Shown: positions 7,215-16,238, counted from the first letter of the stretch. The stretch: 36,527 nt of DNA from Saprospiraceae bacterium (GCA_016787415.1 JAEUUT010000166.1:1-36527); one strand, 5' to 3'. Notes: generated by a model not told the origin, from the letters alone. Made by a program: numbers and translations.

Positions 7215-8981
7215 TTACTTCACAATCACCACCTGTTTGGCCACGATGTTCTTGCCATTCGTCATTTGCATGGTGTACTGGCCTGGCATCAGGTTCACAA
7301 CCGGGATGGAAACGCGGTTCTGGATGTTCACATTGGTAGCCAGCACTTGTTGGCCGGTGGTGTTGAACAGCACGATGCGGGTTTCGCCCTGCATTTCTGC
7401 TACGTTTACTTCGATGTTCAGCATGCTTTTAGCCGGGTTTGGCGCGATGCGGATGCTGTTTTGGTCGAGCAGGTTGACCGTAGAAGAAGGATCGGAGAAA
7501 GCGTATTCGCCGGTGCCGGTGTTGATGGTGATACGGTAGGTACCGCCGGTGACCGGAATGTTCGGACCGTCTTGCGTGCCAACACCTGTAGGCCATGTGG
7601 TAGCGCCCCAGTTGACCGCCCAGGCATTTTCAGCGCGGAATTTGGCTTCGCCGTCGGTCAGGTCCATCGAGTTGATGTACCAGAACGATTCGTCGACAGC
7701 GTCTTTGGTCATATCCACGTCGGAGTTCCAGGCATCAGGCGTTGCGGTACCGATGATACCAACTGTGCTGAAGATGATGAGTTCTTCGAAACTGTACTCG
7801 CCGGTGATGGAGTTGAAGGTGATTTTGTACTCACCAGCCAGCACAGGAATGTTAGCGCCGTCCTGTACGCCTACGCCAGTCGGGAAATCGCCTGCGCCCC
7901 AGTTGAACGTCCAGTCGTTTTCAGCGCGGAATTTGGCTTCGCCGTCGGTCAGGATCAGGCGTTTTCTCCAGATATTCGGAGTAGTCGGATCTTGTTCCAT
8001 GTCTGTATCTGCATCCCAGCCGCCCGGAGTGGCGTCGCCGATGATACCGATGGTAGTGAAAGGAATGATCTCCAGGAATGTGTACTCGAGTGTAGAAGTG
8101 TTGAACGTCACCTGATAATCGCCGGAATCGACCGGGATATTGTCGCCACCAGGAACGCCCACACCAATCGGGAAGTCAGTACCGCCCCAGTTGAGGGTCC
8201 AAGCGTCGTTGGCGCGGAATTTCAGCGTACCGTTGGTCAGCGATACGTTGCCTTTCCAAAGATCAGGATTGCCGTTGTCTTTCGTCAGGTGCGTATCCGT
8301 ATCCCATCCGCCGGCAGTAGCGTCGCCGATGATGCTGATGGTATTGAATTCGATCACCTCCTCGAAACTGTACGCGCCGGTTACCTTGTTGAAATGAACG
8401 AGGTATTTGCCAGCAGTAGCGATCGGAATGTTCGGACCGTCTTGAACACCAACACCGCTTGGGAAATCCACAGCACCCCAGTTGACAGCCCAGCCGTCAT
8501 TGGCGCGGAATTTCACTTCACCCACAGTAAGCGGAACGGTAAGGAAGTACTCATTGGAATCGAGCGGGTCCAGGAACATGTTGGTGTCGTTGTCCCAGCC
8601 ACCCGGCGTAGCATTTCCGATGATACCAATATCGGAGGTTACCGTGAAGTGGTATTCGCCGTTGTTCGCATTGAACGTAACGGTAAATTCACCCGCAGCA
8701 GGAATCGGAATATCAGGGCCATCCTGCGTGCCGATCCCGGAAGGGAAGGTATTGGAACCCCAGTTGACCGCCCAGTCATTGTCCTGGCGGAATTTGACAG
8801 CACCTTCTGTCAGGTTGATCACAATCGACCAAAGGCCAGCGCTGTCAGGATCAGGTACCATGTCAGTGTCAGAGTCCCAACCAGTGGGAGTAGCACTGCC
8901 AATAATACCTACGGAGGTTTGGCTGAAACCAGTCATCAGCAGGGCTCCGAAGAGAAGGGAAAAAAGTAATCGTAACTTCAT
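7215..8981 (-). CDS. Secreted protein with five SusE/F-like modules and T9SS domain
   Basis: The 588-residue product has a signal peptide (1-20), five tandem modules of about 95 residues (about 22-114, 117-209, 214-305, 309-402, 406-496) and a T9SS type A C-terminal domain (about 508-588, with APNPAKSMLNIEV). Each module repeats GIIG-ATP-GWD, KFRA-N-W-NWG, FP-GVG-QDG-NIP and TGEY-F. This is the pattern of SusE/SusF-type outer-membrane glycan-binding modules. There is no lipobox, so surface attachment is expected through T9SS rather than as a lipoprotein. The probable role is multivalent capture of the glycan used by the divergent susCD locus. It has its own -7 box at 9031-9038 and a strong terminator downstream. 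Confidence 0.85.
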   Translation of the reverse strand: MKLRLLFSLLFGALLMTGFSQTSVGIIGSATPTGWDSDTDMVPDPDSAGLWSIVINLTEGAVKFRQDNDWAVNWGSNTFPSGIGTQDGPDIPIPAAGEFTVTFNANNGEYHFTVTSDIGIIGNATPGGWDNDTNMFLDPLDSNEYFLTVPLTVGEVKFRANDGWAVNWGAVDFPSGVGVQDGPNIPIATAGKYLVHFNKVTGAYSFEEVIEFNTISIIGDATAGGWDTDTHLTKDNGNPDLWKGNVSLTNGTLKFRANDAWTLNWGGTDFPIGVGVPGGDNIPVDSGDYQVTFNTSTLEYTFLEIIPFTTIGIIGDATPGGWDADTDMEQDPTTPNIWRKRLILTDGEAKFRAENDWTFNWGAGDFPTGVGVQDGANIPVLAGEYKITFNSITGEYSFEELIIFSTVGIIGTATPDAWNSDVDMTKDAVDESFWYINSMDLTDGEAKFRAENAWAVNWGATTWPTGVGTQDGPNIPVTGGTYRITINTGTGEYAFSDPSSTVNLLDQNSIRIAPNPAKSMLNIEVNVAEMQGETRIVLFNTTGQQVLATNVNIQNRVSIPVVNLMPGQYTMQMTNGKNIVAKQVVIVK

Positions 8982-9030
8982 CGTTATGAGTATTTGAATT
9001 ATTAAACTGAAAGTTTCGCTAAAATCATCA

Positions 9031-9038
9031 CAAAGTTA
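9031..9038 (-). promoter_or_regulatory. -7 box for the five-module protein (TAACTTTG)
   Basis: Minus-strand TAACTTTG fits TAnnTTTG and would start transcription about 44 bases before the ATG at 8981. A clear -33 TTG was not found. Confidence 0.5.
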
Positions 9039-9111
9039 ATTTGTTTTTTAATTCTGAAAAAACTGACCTTCGAAAAATTTATGTAAAACGACGACAGTAT
9101 TATTCTTTTTT

Positions 9112-9119
9112 TAATTTTG
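9112..9119 (+). promoter_or_regulatory. Possible upstream -7 box for susCD (TAATTTTG)
   Basis: TAATTTTG fits TAnnTTTG and is followed by CAGCGCGTTTAC. It is one of two rightward candidates in the susC leader, 25 bases upstream of the second. Confidence 0.45.
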
Positions 9120-9136
9120 CAGCGCGTTTACATTTT

Positions 9137-9144
9137 TATTTTTG
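9137..9144 (+). promoter_or_regulatory. Possible -7 box for susCD (TATTTTTG)
   Basis: TATTTTTG fits TAnnTTTG. It lies about 260 bases before the susC ATG, implying a long leader, and 26 bases before the palindrome at 9171-9184. Confidence 0.45.
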
Positions 9145-9170
9145 CGACGCGTCTTTCATGAAACCTCTTC

Positions 9171-9184
9171 CGCAAACGATTGCG
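9171..9184. promoter_or_regulatory. LacI-family-like operator palindrome
   Basis: The sequence CGCAAACGATTGCG has perfectly complementary five-base ends around a four-base ACGA centre. It closely resembles LacI/PurR-family operators of the GCAANCGNTTGC type. It lies just downstream of the susC promoter candidates, where a bound repressor would block transcription. No LacI-family gene is in the window, so the regulator would be encoded elsewhere. Confidence 0.45.
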
Positions 9185-9404
9185 TTGTACAATAATTCGG
9201 CAAAAACGATCTGTTGTATTTTTCCAGAAATTTCAATGTTTAAAATCAGAGCCTGAAAAAATATTTTACCGGAAGGGCCACGAACAGTTTTTCAGACCTT
9301 AGTCTTAAATTTTTTTACCCGCTCCGGAAAAAAAATCCTGGTTTGCACCAGATGAATAATCCGCTTTGTTCACTTTTCTATTCTAAAACTTGAACCACAT
9401 TCGT

Positions 9405-12380
9405 ATGAATATTTTTACCAAAAGCGTACTCCTGCGGATCGTCGTTCCGGCACTGGTGATGCTGGGTACGCACCTGACGGTTTCTGCACAGAGAACTGTG
9501 ACGGGAACGATTACAGACCGTGAGACCGGCGAGCCATTGATCGGCGTAACGGTCATTGAAAAGGAGAATCGGGCACACGGTGTTGCTTCCGATTTTGATG
9601 GAAAATTCCGCCTGAACGTTGGCGACAATTCCACTGCCCTCATTTTTAACTACACCGGTTATGAATCCACCGAGCAAAGTATTGTCGGTGTCAATGACAT
9701 CGTCGTCACACTTTCTGCTGGCAAGGAACTCAGCGAGGTGCTGGTGATCGGCTACGGTACCGTAAAACGGGAAGATGCCACAGGCCTTGTACAATCCGTG
9801 TCGACGGACAAATTCAACAAGGGCGCTATCACGGGCCCGCAAGACCTGCTTGCGGGCAAGGTGGCCGGTGTGACGATCATTTCCGACGGTTCGCCAGGCG
9901 GCGGCTCCCAGATCCGCATTCGGGGCGAGTCGTCGCTCTCGGCGTCCAATAACCCGCTGATTGTGGTAGACGGTGTTCCGCTCGACAACGGCGGCGTATC
10001 GGGCAGCCGCAACCAGTTGAACGTGATCAACCCGAACGACATCGAGACGTTCACGGTACTGAAAGACGCTTCCGCAGCAGCCATTTATGGCAACCGTGCT
10101 TCCGGCGGCGTTATTATCATTACCACGAAAAAGGGTAAATTAGGCAAAAAAATCACGGTAGGCTACAATGGCAACGTATCGGTGGCTCAAACCGCCAACC
10201 GCGTGGATGTGCTGACGGCCGACGAATTCCGTGCAGCCGTTCAGTCGCACTACGGCGTTGCCAATCCCAACCACCCGTCGCTGGCTTTGCTGGGCACGGA
10301 AAATACAAACTGGCAGGATCAGATTTACCAGTCGGCATTCGGGCATGACCACAACCTCAATGCTTCCGGGGGCTTCGGTATATTTCCATACCGGGTTTCG
10401 CTGGGCTTTACCCAGAAAAACGGTTTGCTGAAAACGGATGAATTCAAACGGTATTCTTCCGCTATTAATGTCAATCCAAAATTCCTAAACAACCGCCTGC
10501 AGGTCAATCTGTCGTTCAAAGGCATGGTGTCCGACAACCACTTTGCCGACCGCGGCGCTATTGGAAATGCCCTGAGTTTTGACCCGACCAAGCCGGTACG
10601 CGACACCAGCACGCGCTACGGCGGTTTTACTACCTGGAAAATTGCCAATGGCAACCCGAACGGACTGGCGACCACCAATCCGGTAGCATTGCTCGAACTC
10701 AGAGACGATAACTCTACCGTAAAACAGTACATCACGAACGCTTCGTTCGACTACCGTTTTGCGTTTCTGCCTGATTTGCGCGCCAACCTGAACCTCGGTT
10801 ATGACCGCGCCAAAGGCTCCGGTACCGTTGTAGTGCCCAACTACGCTGCATTCGCTTTCGACGCCATCACAGGCGGTGGTGTAAACAATTACTACGAGCA
10901 GACCAAAACAAACTCCCTGCTGGAAGCCTACCTGAATTACAAAAAAACCTTCGGCCGCCACGGACTGGAACTCATGGGCGGTTACTCCTGGCAGCATTTC
11001 GAGGTGAGCAATTACTACAAAAACTCCGATACGGCAGGTACGCCATCGGAAATATCTACCGGACAGGACCCAGCAGAGTACTACTTGCTGTCGATGTACG
11101 GTCGTGTGAATTATGATTTCAATGGCAAATACCTGTTCACCGGCTCGTTGAGAAGAGACGGCACCTCGCGTTTCTCGCCTGATTACCGTTGGGGTCTTTT
11201 CCCGGCTGCGGCTTTTGCTGTCAAAATTCTGGATCAGAACACCAAGTATTTCAGCAACATGAAACTCCGCCTGAGTTGGGGTATCACGGGTCAGCAGGAC
11301 ATCGGCGGCCGCTTGGTGGATTACTACGCTTACCTCGCACAATACCAGGTGGGCATGCCCAATGCGCAGTATCAGTTTGGCGACGAGTACGTAAATACTT
11401 TACGTCCGAACGCGTATGTGGCTGATATTCAATGGGAAGAAACGACGACATACAACGCTGGTCTTGACTTTACCATCATGACCGATCGCCTTTCTGGTTC
11501 GCTGGATATTTATCAGCGTAATACCCGCGACCTGCTGAACCGCATTCCGGTGCCGGCCCTTTCCAACCTGTCCAACTTCGCGATTGACAACATTGGTACG
11601 ATGGAAACCAAGGGGGTGGAACTGAGCCTGAACCTGTCGCCGGTGGTTACACGTAAGGTGCGCTGGGATCTGAGCACCAACTTTGCTTACAACAATTCCA
11701 AAATTACCAAACTGACCACCAGCAACGATCCCAAGTACATCGGTGTACTCGTTGGCGGCATTGCTGGCGGCGTAGGCAGTAATATTCAGAACCACTACAC
11801 AGGCTACGCGCCCAGTTCGTTTTATGTGAAAGAACAACTGTACGACGAAAACGGCAACATCCTGGAAAACCAGTTTGTAGACCGCAACGGCGATGGTAAA
11901 GTAGACGATCTGGACAAATACCGTTACAAAAATCCGGCGCCTCCGGTTACACTCGGCCTCACGAGCAGCCTGAGTATCGGCGCTTTCACGTTCTCGTTTG
12001 CAGGCCGCGCACACATCGGCAACTACGTGTACAACAATGTGCAGACCGATATGGGCTACCTCGATCGACTGTACGGCACCACAGGCTACCTCGCTAATGT
12101 AAATCAGTCGGCGGTAGACCTGAATGTGAGCAAGCAGTCGAGCCTCACCTTCAGCGACCACTTTGTAACAGAAGCATCCTTCTTCCGCCTCGACCACGTG
12201 ACGGCAGGGTATTCTTTCAACAATGTGATCGGCAAATATTTCAACGTGTATGTAACCGTGCAGAACCCGCTGGTAGTGACCAAGTACGAAGGCCTCGACC
12301 CGGAAATCTCCAACGGTATCGACAACAATATTTACCCAAAACCACGCACGTACCTGCTCGGTTTCGGCGTCAACTTCTAA
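9405..12380 (+). CDS. susC: SusC/RagA-type TonB-dependent outer-membrane transporter
   Basis: The 991-residue product has a signal peptide ending VSAQ (about 29), a carboxypeptidase-regulatory-like N-terminal domain (about 30-105), a TonB-box-like region (VLVIGYGTVKRED), a plug domain, the family signature around 218-244 (VLKDASAAAIYGNRASGG), and a beta-barrel ending in YLLGFGVNF. There is no N-terminal STN domain, so it is not expected to signal to an anti-sigma factor. It imports oligosaccharides across the outer membrane with energy from TonB, with SusD as lid. I chose the ATG at 9405; the frame opens at a TTG 15 bases earlier. susD follows after 18 bases. The adjacent GH53 enzyme suggests galactan fragments as substrate. 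Confidence 0.94.
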   Translation: MNIFTKSVLLRIVVPALVMLGTHLTVSAQRTVTGTITDRETGEPLIGVTVIEKENRAHGVASDFDGKFRLNVGDNSTALIFNYTGYESTEQSIVGVNDIVVTLSAGKELSEVLVIGYGTVKREDATGLVQSVSTDKFNKGAITGPQDLLAGKVAGVTIISDGSPGGGSQIRIRGESSLSASNNPLIVVDGVPLDNGGVSGSRNQLNVINPNDIETFTVLKDASAAAIYGNRASGGVIIITTKKGKLGKKITVGYNGNVSVAQTANRVDVLTADEFRAAVQSHYGVANPNHPSLALLGTENTNWQDQIYQSAFGHDHNLNASGGFGIFPYRVSLGFTQKNGLLKTDEFKRYSSAINVNPKFLNNRLQVNLSFKGMVSDNHFADRGAIGNALSFDPTKPVRDTSTRYGGFTTWKIANGNPNGLATTNPVALLELRDDNSTVKQYITNASFDYRFAFLPDLRANLNLGYDRAKGSGTVVVPNYAAFAFDAITGGGVNNYYEQTKTNSLLEAYLNYKKTFGRHGLELMGGYSWQHFEVSNYYKNSDTAGTPSEISTGQDPAEYYLLSMYGRVNYDFNGKYLFTGSLRRDGTSRFSPDYRWGLFPAAAFAVKILDQNTKYFSNMKLRLSWGITGQQDIGGRLVDYYAYLAQYQVGMPNAQYQFGDEYVNTLRPNAYVADIQWEETTTYNAGLDFTIMTDRLSGSLDIYQRNTRDLLNRIPVPALSNLSNFAIDNIGTMETKGVELSLNLSPVVTRKVRWDLSTNFAYNNSKITKLTTSNDPKYIGVLVGGIAGGVGSNIQNHYTGYAPSSFYVKEQLYDENGNILENQFVDRNGDGKVDDLDKYRYKNPAPPVTLGLTSSLSIGAFTFSFAGRAHIGNYVYNNVQTDMGYLDRLYGTTGYLANVNQSAVDLNVSKQSSLTFSDHFVTEASFFRLDHVTAGYSFNNVIGKYFNVYVTVQNPLVVTKYEGLDPEISNGIDNNIYPKPRTYLLGFGVNF

Positions 12381-12398
12381 CATCTAAAAAAAACAGAT

Positions 12399-14600
12399 AT
12401 GAAATCACCTTTTAAAATAGGCACTGCACTCATCCTGTTTATGTTGGGTGCTACGGGTTGCTTCAAAGACCTCGACACCGTACCACTCGATACCGACTTC
12501 CAGTCGGCCTCAAATGTGTACAAAGACCCGGCGTCGTACCGCAAGGTGCTGGCTAAAATTTATGCAGGTCTGGCCGTGTCTGGACAACAGGGCCCTGCCG
12601 GCGATTCTGATATTTCCGATATCGACGAAGGTTTCGGACAATACCTCCGCGGCTTCTGGTACCACCAGGAACTGACTACCGACGAAGCCGTCATCGGTTG
12701 GAATGACCAGACGATCAAGGACTTCCATGCACAGACCTGGACTACGGGCGACGCATTTACGTATGCTTTCTACAGCCGTATTTTTGTTCAGATTTCCGTT
12801 GCCAACGAGTTTATTCGTGAAACAACCGAAGCCAAACTGACCGAACGCGGCGCTGATGATGCCCTGAAAAATGAAGTGCGCCGCTATCGTGCAGAAGCGC
12901 GTTTTTTGCGCGCACTCAGTTATTGGCATGCACTCGACGTGTTTCGCAACCCGCCCTTCGCTATCGAAGATGCTGTGGTAGGCCAAACGCCGAAGCAAAC
13001 CAATGCCAGCGATCTGTTCAACTTCATCGAATCGGAACTGAAAGCCATCGACGGCGACCTGGCCGAACCGAGAACCAACGAGTATGCGCGCGCCGACAAA
13101 GCCGCCGCGTGGATGCTGCTGGCCAAACTGTACCTCAATGCAGAAGTATACACAGGACAAGCCAAATACAACGAATGCCTGACGTACTGTGAAAAGATTC
13201 TGGCAGCAGGCTACCAACTGGAGCCCGACTATCAGAAACTGTTCCTGGCCGACAACCACCTGTCCAACGAAATCATTTTCCCGGTTGCTTTTGACGGTGT
13301 GCATACCCGTACCTGGGGCGGCATGACGTTTATCATCCGTGCAGGTGTAGTGGGTAGCATGAGCCCTTCGGCATCCGGTGTGGCCAGCGGCTGGGGCGGT
13401 ACTCGGACAACCAAGGAATTTATTGCCAAATTCCCGACCGACTTGACGGGTATTAAAGTGGATTTTAACGAAGGTCTGACGGTTAAGCACCCTTCTTTGT
13501 ATGTGCCCGGCACTTACAACAATTTCGATGCACCAACAGCGGTACGTATTGCCGATACCTCTGCTTTTGCTCCACACGAAAAACTGTATGAAGGCCACGT
13601 TTACCTGCCTACTGCCAATTCTGAAATTCAGTTTACCACCGTTCCGTCTAACTCCGGCCCGCCACGCTACGGCGATAATGGTCCGGACGGCGTACTGGAA
13701 ACCAACGGTGCGAAAATTGTGGTTCCACAAGCTGGTCTGCACTTTATCAAAGTCAACCTGAATACCAAGGTGTATTCGATTCAGAAACGCGACTGGGCTA
13801 TTGTAGGCACCTCTACCAACGGCATTTCTATTCCGATGCAGTACGATACCGCGCTGCACCAACTGTATGCCAACGTACCCAATCTCGAAATCGGGACTTT
13901 CCGCTTCGTGGCCAACAACGACGCATCCATCAATTTTGGCGATACCGGGTTTGACGGCCTGCTCGAAACCGATGGCGATCCTATCACCATCGACCAATCC
14001 GGTAGTTACAGGATTTACCTGGATATCGACCGCCCGGATTATACTTATCAGATCAAATTGACGAGTTTCGACCACCGCGGCCTGTTCTATACCGATGGCC
14101 AGAGCCTCGACATCGACGACCTGACGCTGGCTACACAAGGTTATGCCGTTCAGAAGTTTAAAAATGTGACTTCTACCGGAATGCCTGGTTCGGATACTGA
14201 TTTCCCGGACACCGACTTTCCGATGTTCCGCCTGGCAGATGTGTACCTGATGGCTGCTGAAGCCATTCTGCGTGGTGCAGGCGGCGGCGACAAAGTGAAA
14301 GCAGCGCAATACGCCAATGCGGTCAGAACGCGTGCCTACACCGGTACGGCCGGTAATTACACGCCTGCCAACCTGACGCTGGACGTTATCCTGGACGAGC
14401 GCGCCCGCGAACTCTACTGGGAAGGCCACCGCAGAACCGACCTGGTTCGTTTCGGTCAGTTCTCTGATGGCTCCTACAAATGGACCTGGAAAGGTGGCGT
14501 GAAAGAAGGCGCCAGCGTGCCCAGTTACCGGAATATTTTCCATATCCCGACACAGGATATTGGGGTGAATCCGGGGCTGCAGCAGAATCCTGGTTATTAG
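12399..14600 (+). CDS. susD: SusD/RagB-type glycan-binding lipoprotein with internal SusE/F-like modules
   Basis: The 733-residue product has a lipoprotein signal (Cys21 after LGATG), SusD N-terminal helical repeats (about 30-345, with YRAEARFLRALSYWHALD) and a SusD C-terminal part (about 556-733, with RGLFYTDGQ, FRLADVYLMAAEAILRG and ELYWEGHRRTDLVRFG). Between them, about residues 365-555, lies an insertion of two consecutive SusE/F-like modules (LYVPGTYNNF, YGDNGPDGVLE; then WAIVGTSTN, FRFVANNDASINFGDTG, GSYRIYLDI). SusD proteins are usually about 500-600 residues, so the insertion explains the extra length. It would cap the SusC barrel and bind glycan with additional surface sites. The insertion breaks no reading frame. 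Transcribed with susC. Confidence 0.92.
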   Translation: MKSPFKIGTALILFMLGATGCFKDLDTVPLDTDFQSASNVYKDPASYRKVLAKIYAGLAVSGQQGPAGDSDISDIDEGFGQYLRGFWYHQELTTDEAVIGWNDQTIKDFHAQTWTTGDAFTYAFYSRIFVQISVANEFIRETTEAKLTERGADDALKNEVRRYRAEARFLRALSYWHALDVFRNPPFAIEDAVVGQTPKQTNASDLFNFIESELKAIDGDLAEPRTNEYARADKAAAWMLLAKLYLNAEVYTGQAKYNECLTYCEKILAAGYQLEPDYQKLFLADNHLSNEIIFPVAFDGVHTRTWGGMTFIIRAGVVGSMSPSASGVASGWGGTRTTKEFIAKFPTDLTGIKVDFNEGLTVKHPSLYVPGTYNNFDAPTAVRIADTSAFAPHEKLYEGHVYLPTANSEIQFTTVPSNSGPPRYGDNGPDGVLETNGAKIVVPQAGLHFIKVNLNTKVYSIQKRDWAIVGTSTNGISIPMQYDTALHQLYANVPNLEIGTFRFVANNDASINFGDTGFDGLLETDGDPITIDQSGSYRIYLDIDRPDYTYQIKLTSFDHRGLFYTDGQSLDIDDLTLATQGYAVQKFKNVTSTGMPGSDTDFPDTDFPMFRLADVYLMAAEAILRGAGGGDKVKAAQYANAVRTRAYTGTAGNYTPANLTLDVILDERARELYWEGHRRTDLVRFGQFSDGSYKWTWKGGVKEGASVPSYRNIFHIPTQDIGVNPGLQQNPGY

Positions 14601-14720
14601 AAGTGAGAGGTGAGAAGTGAGAGGTGAGAATCCGTAGAGTGTACCGCTTCGCTACAAAAATCTTGTTAGCGAAGCGGTACACTCTACGGATTCTCGCTTC
14701 TCACCTCTCACTTCTCACCT
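14601..14720. repeat. Inverted repeat with GTGAGAR heptamer arms
   Basis: A perfect 29-bp core (14626-14654 with 14667-14695) surrounds a 12-base loop. Outside it, both arms consist of tandem heptamers GTGAGAG/GTGAGAA, in the same phase but with different unit order, so pairing is slightly imperfect. The element fills the space between the susD stop (14598-14600) and the GH53 stop (14724-14726) almost to the base, which suggests a bidirectional terminator role. The core contains CGTAGAGT, also found in the repeat at 3701-3843. Confidence 0.9.
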
Positions 14721-14723
14721 CTA

Positions 14724-16142
14724 TCATTTCAACACGACCCCCTTCACGCTCCCAAACCGCTTACCTTCATACACAGACAGGTAATACACCCCCGCTGGAA
14801 GGCCGGATGGCAGCACAAATTGGAAATTGGTCTTTTCCGTTCCCGTAGTTTTAAATTGTCGGGAGGCTACTATCTTTCCATTACTGCTCATCAAATTCAA
14901 TTGCAGGCTGCTATCTCCGGCAAAACCTTCCAGTTGAATGGTCAGGCTTTCGGCGCTGTTCTGCCAGACTTCCATTTTAGTCAGATTTTCGGGCGTTTTG
15001 ACCGCTACCAGGTTGTCGTACGTGTGCGTCATAAAATCCATACCGCCACCGACGAGCAAGTTGCTGTTGAAATCAAAATACGCGGCATGCTCCTGGTGCG
15101 AGCCTTGCCCCCACTGCGTCCAGCAGGACGACGAAACCCAGGCGGGTTCCCAGTAAATAACGCCGCTGCCGCCTTTGTTGATCACTTCCTGCGTGAGGTC
15201 GACGAGCCATTTGCGCTGATTGTCCGGGCTGGCAGGCGAGTAACCCTGTTGTACGGCACTGATGATGTTGTTGGCGTTGTCGTTGCTTTGGGTAGTCCAG
15301 ATATACCCCGTTTCAAAAATCATCACCTCCTTGCCCGGATACAATTGTTTCAACTGGGTAATGATACTCCCCGTATTGGCGATGGTGGTCGGCTGGTGCC
15401 AGGCCCAGTAGTACGACAGCCCGATGACATCAAAATCGGTCACGCCATTGCTCCAGAATCCCTGCATGAGCCATCCTGCTTCAGCAGGGCCTGCGATGTG
15501 CAGCGCCACCTTGATGTTTTTGCCGGAGGCCGTTTCCACATCCCGCACCGCCTGAATGGCGCGTTTGAACAACTGGCTGTTGCGGTTCCAGTCGAGCGAC
15601 CAACCGGCGGCGTCTACGGCAGGCGAGAGCATGATGCCCTTGTTGGTTTCGTTGCCGATTTGCACCATATCGGGCAGCAAGTCTTCGCTGTTCAGGGCCA
15701 GCAGGGTGGAGGAAATGTAGTTGTAAAGTGAATCCTTTAGTACCGGCAGGTTGTTCACCACACCTTCCCAGGCGGCCGGCACGCGTTGTTTGGAGGGATC
15801 GGCCCAGTTGTCGGACAGGTGAAAATCGAGCAACACCTGCATGCCCGCCGCCTTGGCCCGCATGATGCTGCGGCGCACATCCTGGAAGTCGGAATAGCGG
15901 TTACCGGCATTCAAGGCATCATACCAGGCGGGCGAGTGCCAGAGCCGCAGTCGCACGAGGTTGCACTGGTGGTCGGCAAAAATCTGGTAAGGGTCTTTCG
16001 GGGCGCCTTGTTCCTTGTACACCACGCCGCAGTCTTCCATTTCGTTGACGTAGGAGAGGTCAGCGCCAAAGTAAAATCCTTGCGCACGCGCATTAGGGAA
16101 CGAACATATTCCAACGAAAAGGAAAATAAAAATATAACGCAT
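14724..16142 (-). CDS. GH53 endo-beta-1,4-galactanase with T9SS type A domain
   Basis: The 472-residue product has a signal peptide (1-20), a GH53 catalytic domain (about 22-375) and a T9SS C-terminal domain (about 395-472, ending VKGVVLK). Family hallmarks are GADLSYVNEMEDCG, VRLRLWHSP, LLDFHLSDNWADP, the acid/base glutamate in QIGNETN (E165) and the nucleophile in MIFETGY (E277). GH53 enzymes cut internal beta-1,4-galactosyl bonds of type I arabinogalactan and pectic galactan. The T9SS tail predicts surface display or release, where it would feed the SusCD pair. It is convergent to susD. A hairpin lies just upstream (16169-16201), and I saw no promoter box, so regulation is unclear. Confidence 0.93.
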   Translation of the reverse strand: MRYIFIFLFVGICSFPNARAQGFYFGADLSYVNEMEDCGVVYKEQGAPKDPYQIFADHQCNLVRLRLWHSPAWYDALNAGNRYSDFQDVRRSIMRAKAAGMQVLLDFHLSDNWADPSKQRVPAAWEGVVNNLPVLKDSLYNYISSTLLALNSEDLLPDMVQIGNETNKGIMLSPAVDAAGWSLDWNRNSQLFKRAIQAVRDVETASGKNIKVALHIAGPAEAGWLMQGFWSNGVTDFDVIGLSYYWAWHQPTTIANTGSIITQLKQLYPGKEVMIFETGYIWTTQSNDNANNIISAVQQGYSPASPDNQRKWLVDLTQEVINKGGSGVIYWEPAWVSSSCWTQWGQGSHQEHAAYFDFNSNLLVGGGMDFMTHTYDNLVAVKTPENLTKMEVWQNSAESLTIQLEGFAGDSSLQLNLMSSNGKIVASRQFKTTGTEKTNFQFVLPSGLPAGVYYLSVYEGKRFGSVKGVVLK

Positions 16143-16168
16143 TGGAAATCATCTGTTTATGAACAACA

Positions 16169-16201
16169 AACGTCGGCAGCGCTTGAAGCGCTGCCGACGT
16201 T
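16169..16201 (-). terminator. Strong hairpin after the CBS-pair gene
   Basis: A 16-bp perfect palindromic stem (16169-16184 with 16186-16201, CGTCGGCAGCGC core) lies 38 bases after the CBS gene stop. On the minus strand it is followed by TTTGTTGTTC, moderately T-rich, so it probably terminates that transcript. It also lies 27 bases upstream of the GH53 start and could limit read-through into it. Confidence 0.7.
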
Positions 16202-16238
16202 CCACGTTTAACATACAAACCCGGTAGATGTTCAACGA

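Noticed and set aside
7266..8969. Long plus-strand frame (567 codons) opposite the five-module protein
   Set aside because: Its apparent repeats are the antisense of the real module repeats; there is no signal peptide or known motif.
7215..8981. Regular DNA repeats suggesting a CRISPR or tandem array
   Set aside because: The period of about 285 bases matches protein modules of about 95 residues, with codon-level divergence; it is a coding repeat.
12510..14543. Long open frame (677 codons) on the minus strand opposite susD
   Set aside because: It is a codon-bias shadow of susD: no recognisable domain, no promoter, and the plus-strand product is a clear SusD.
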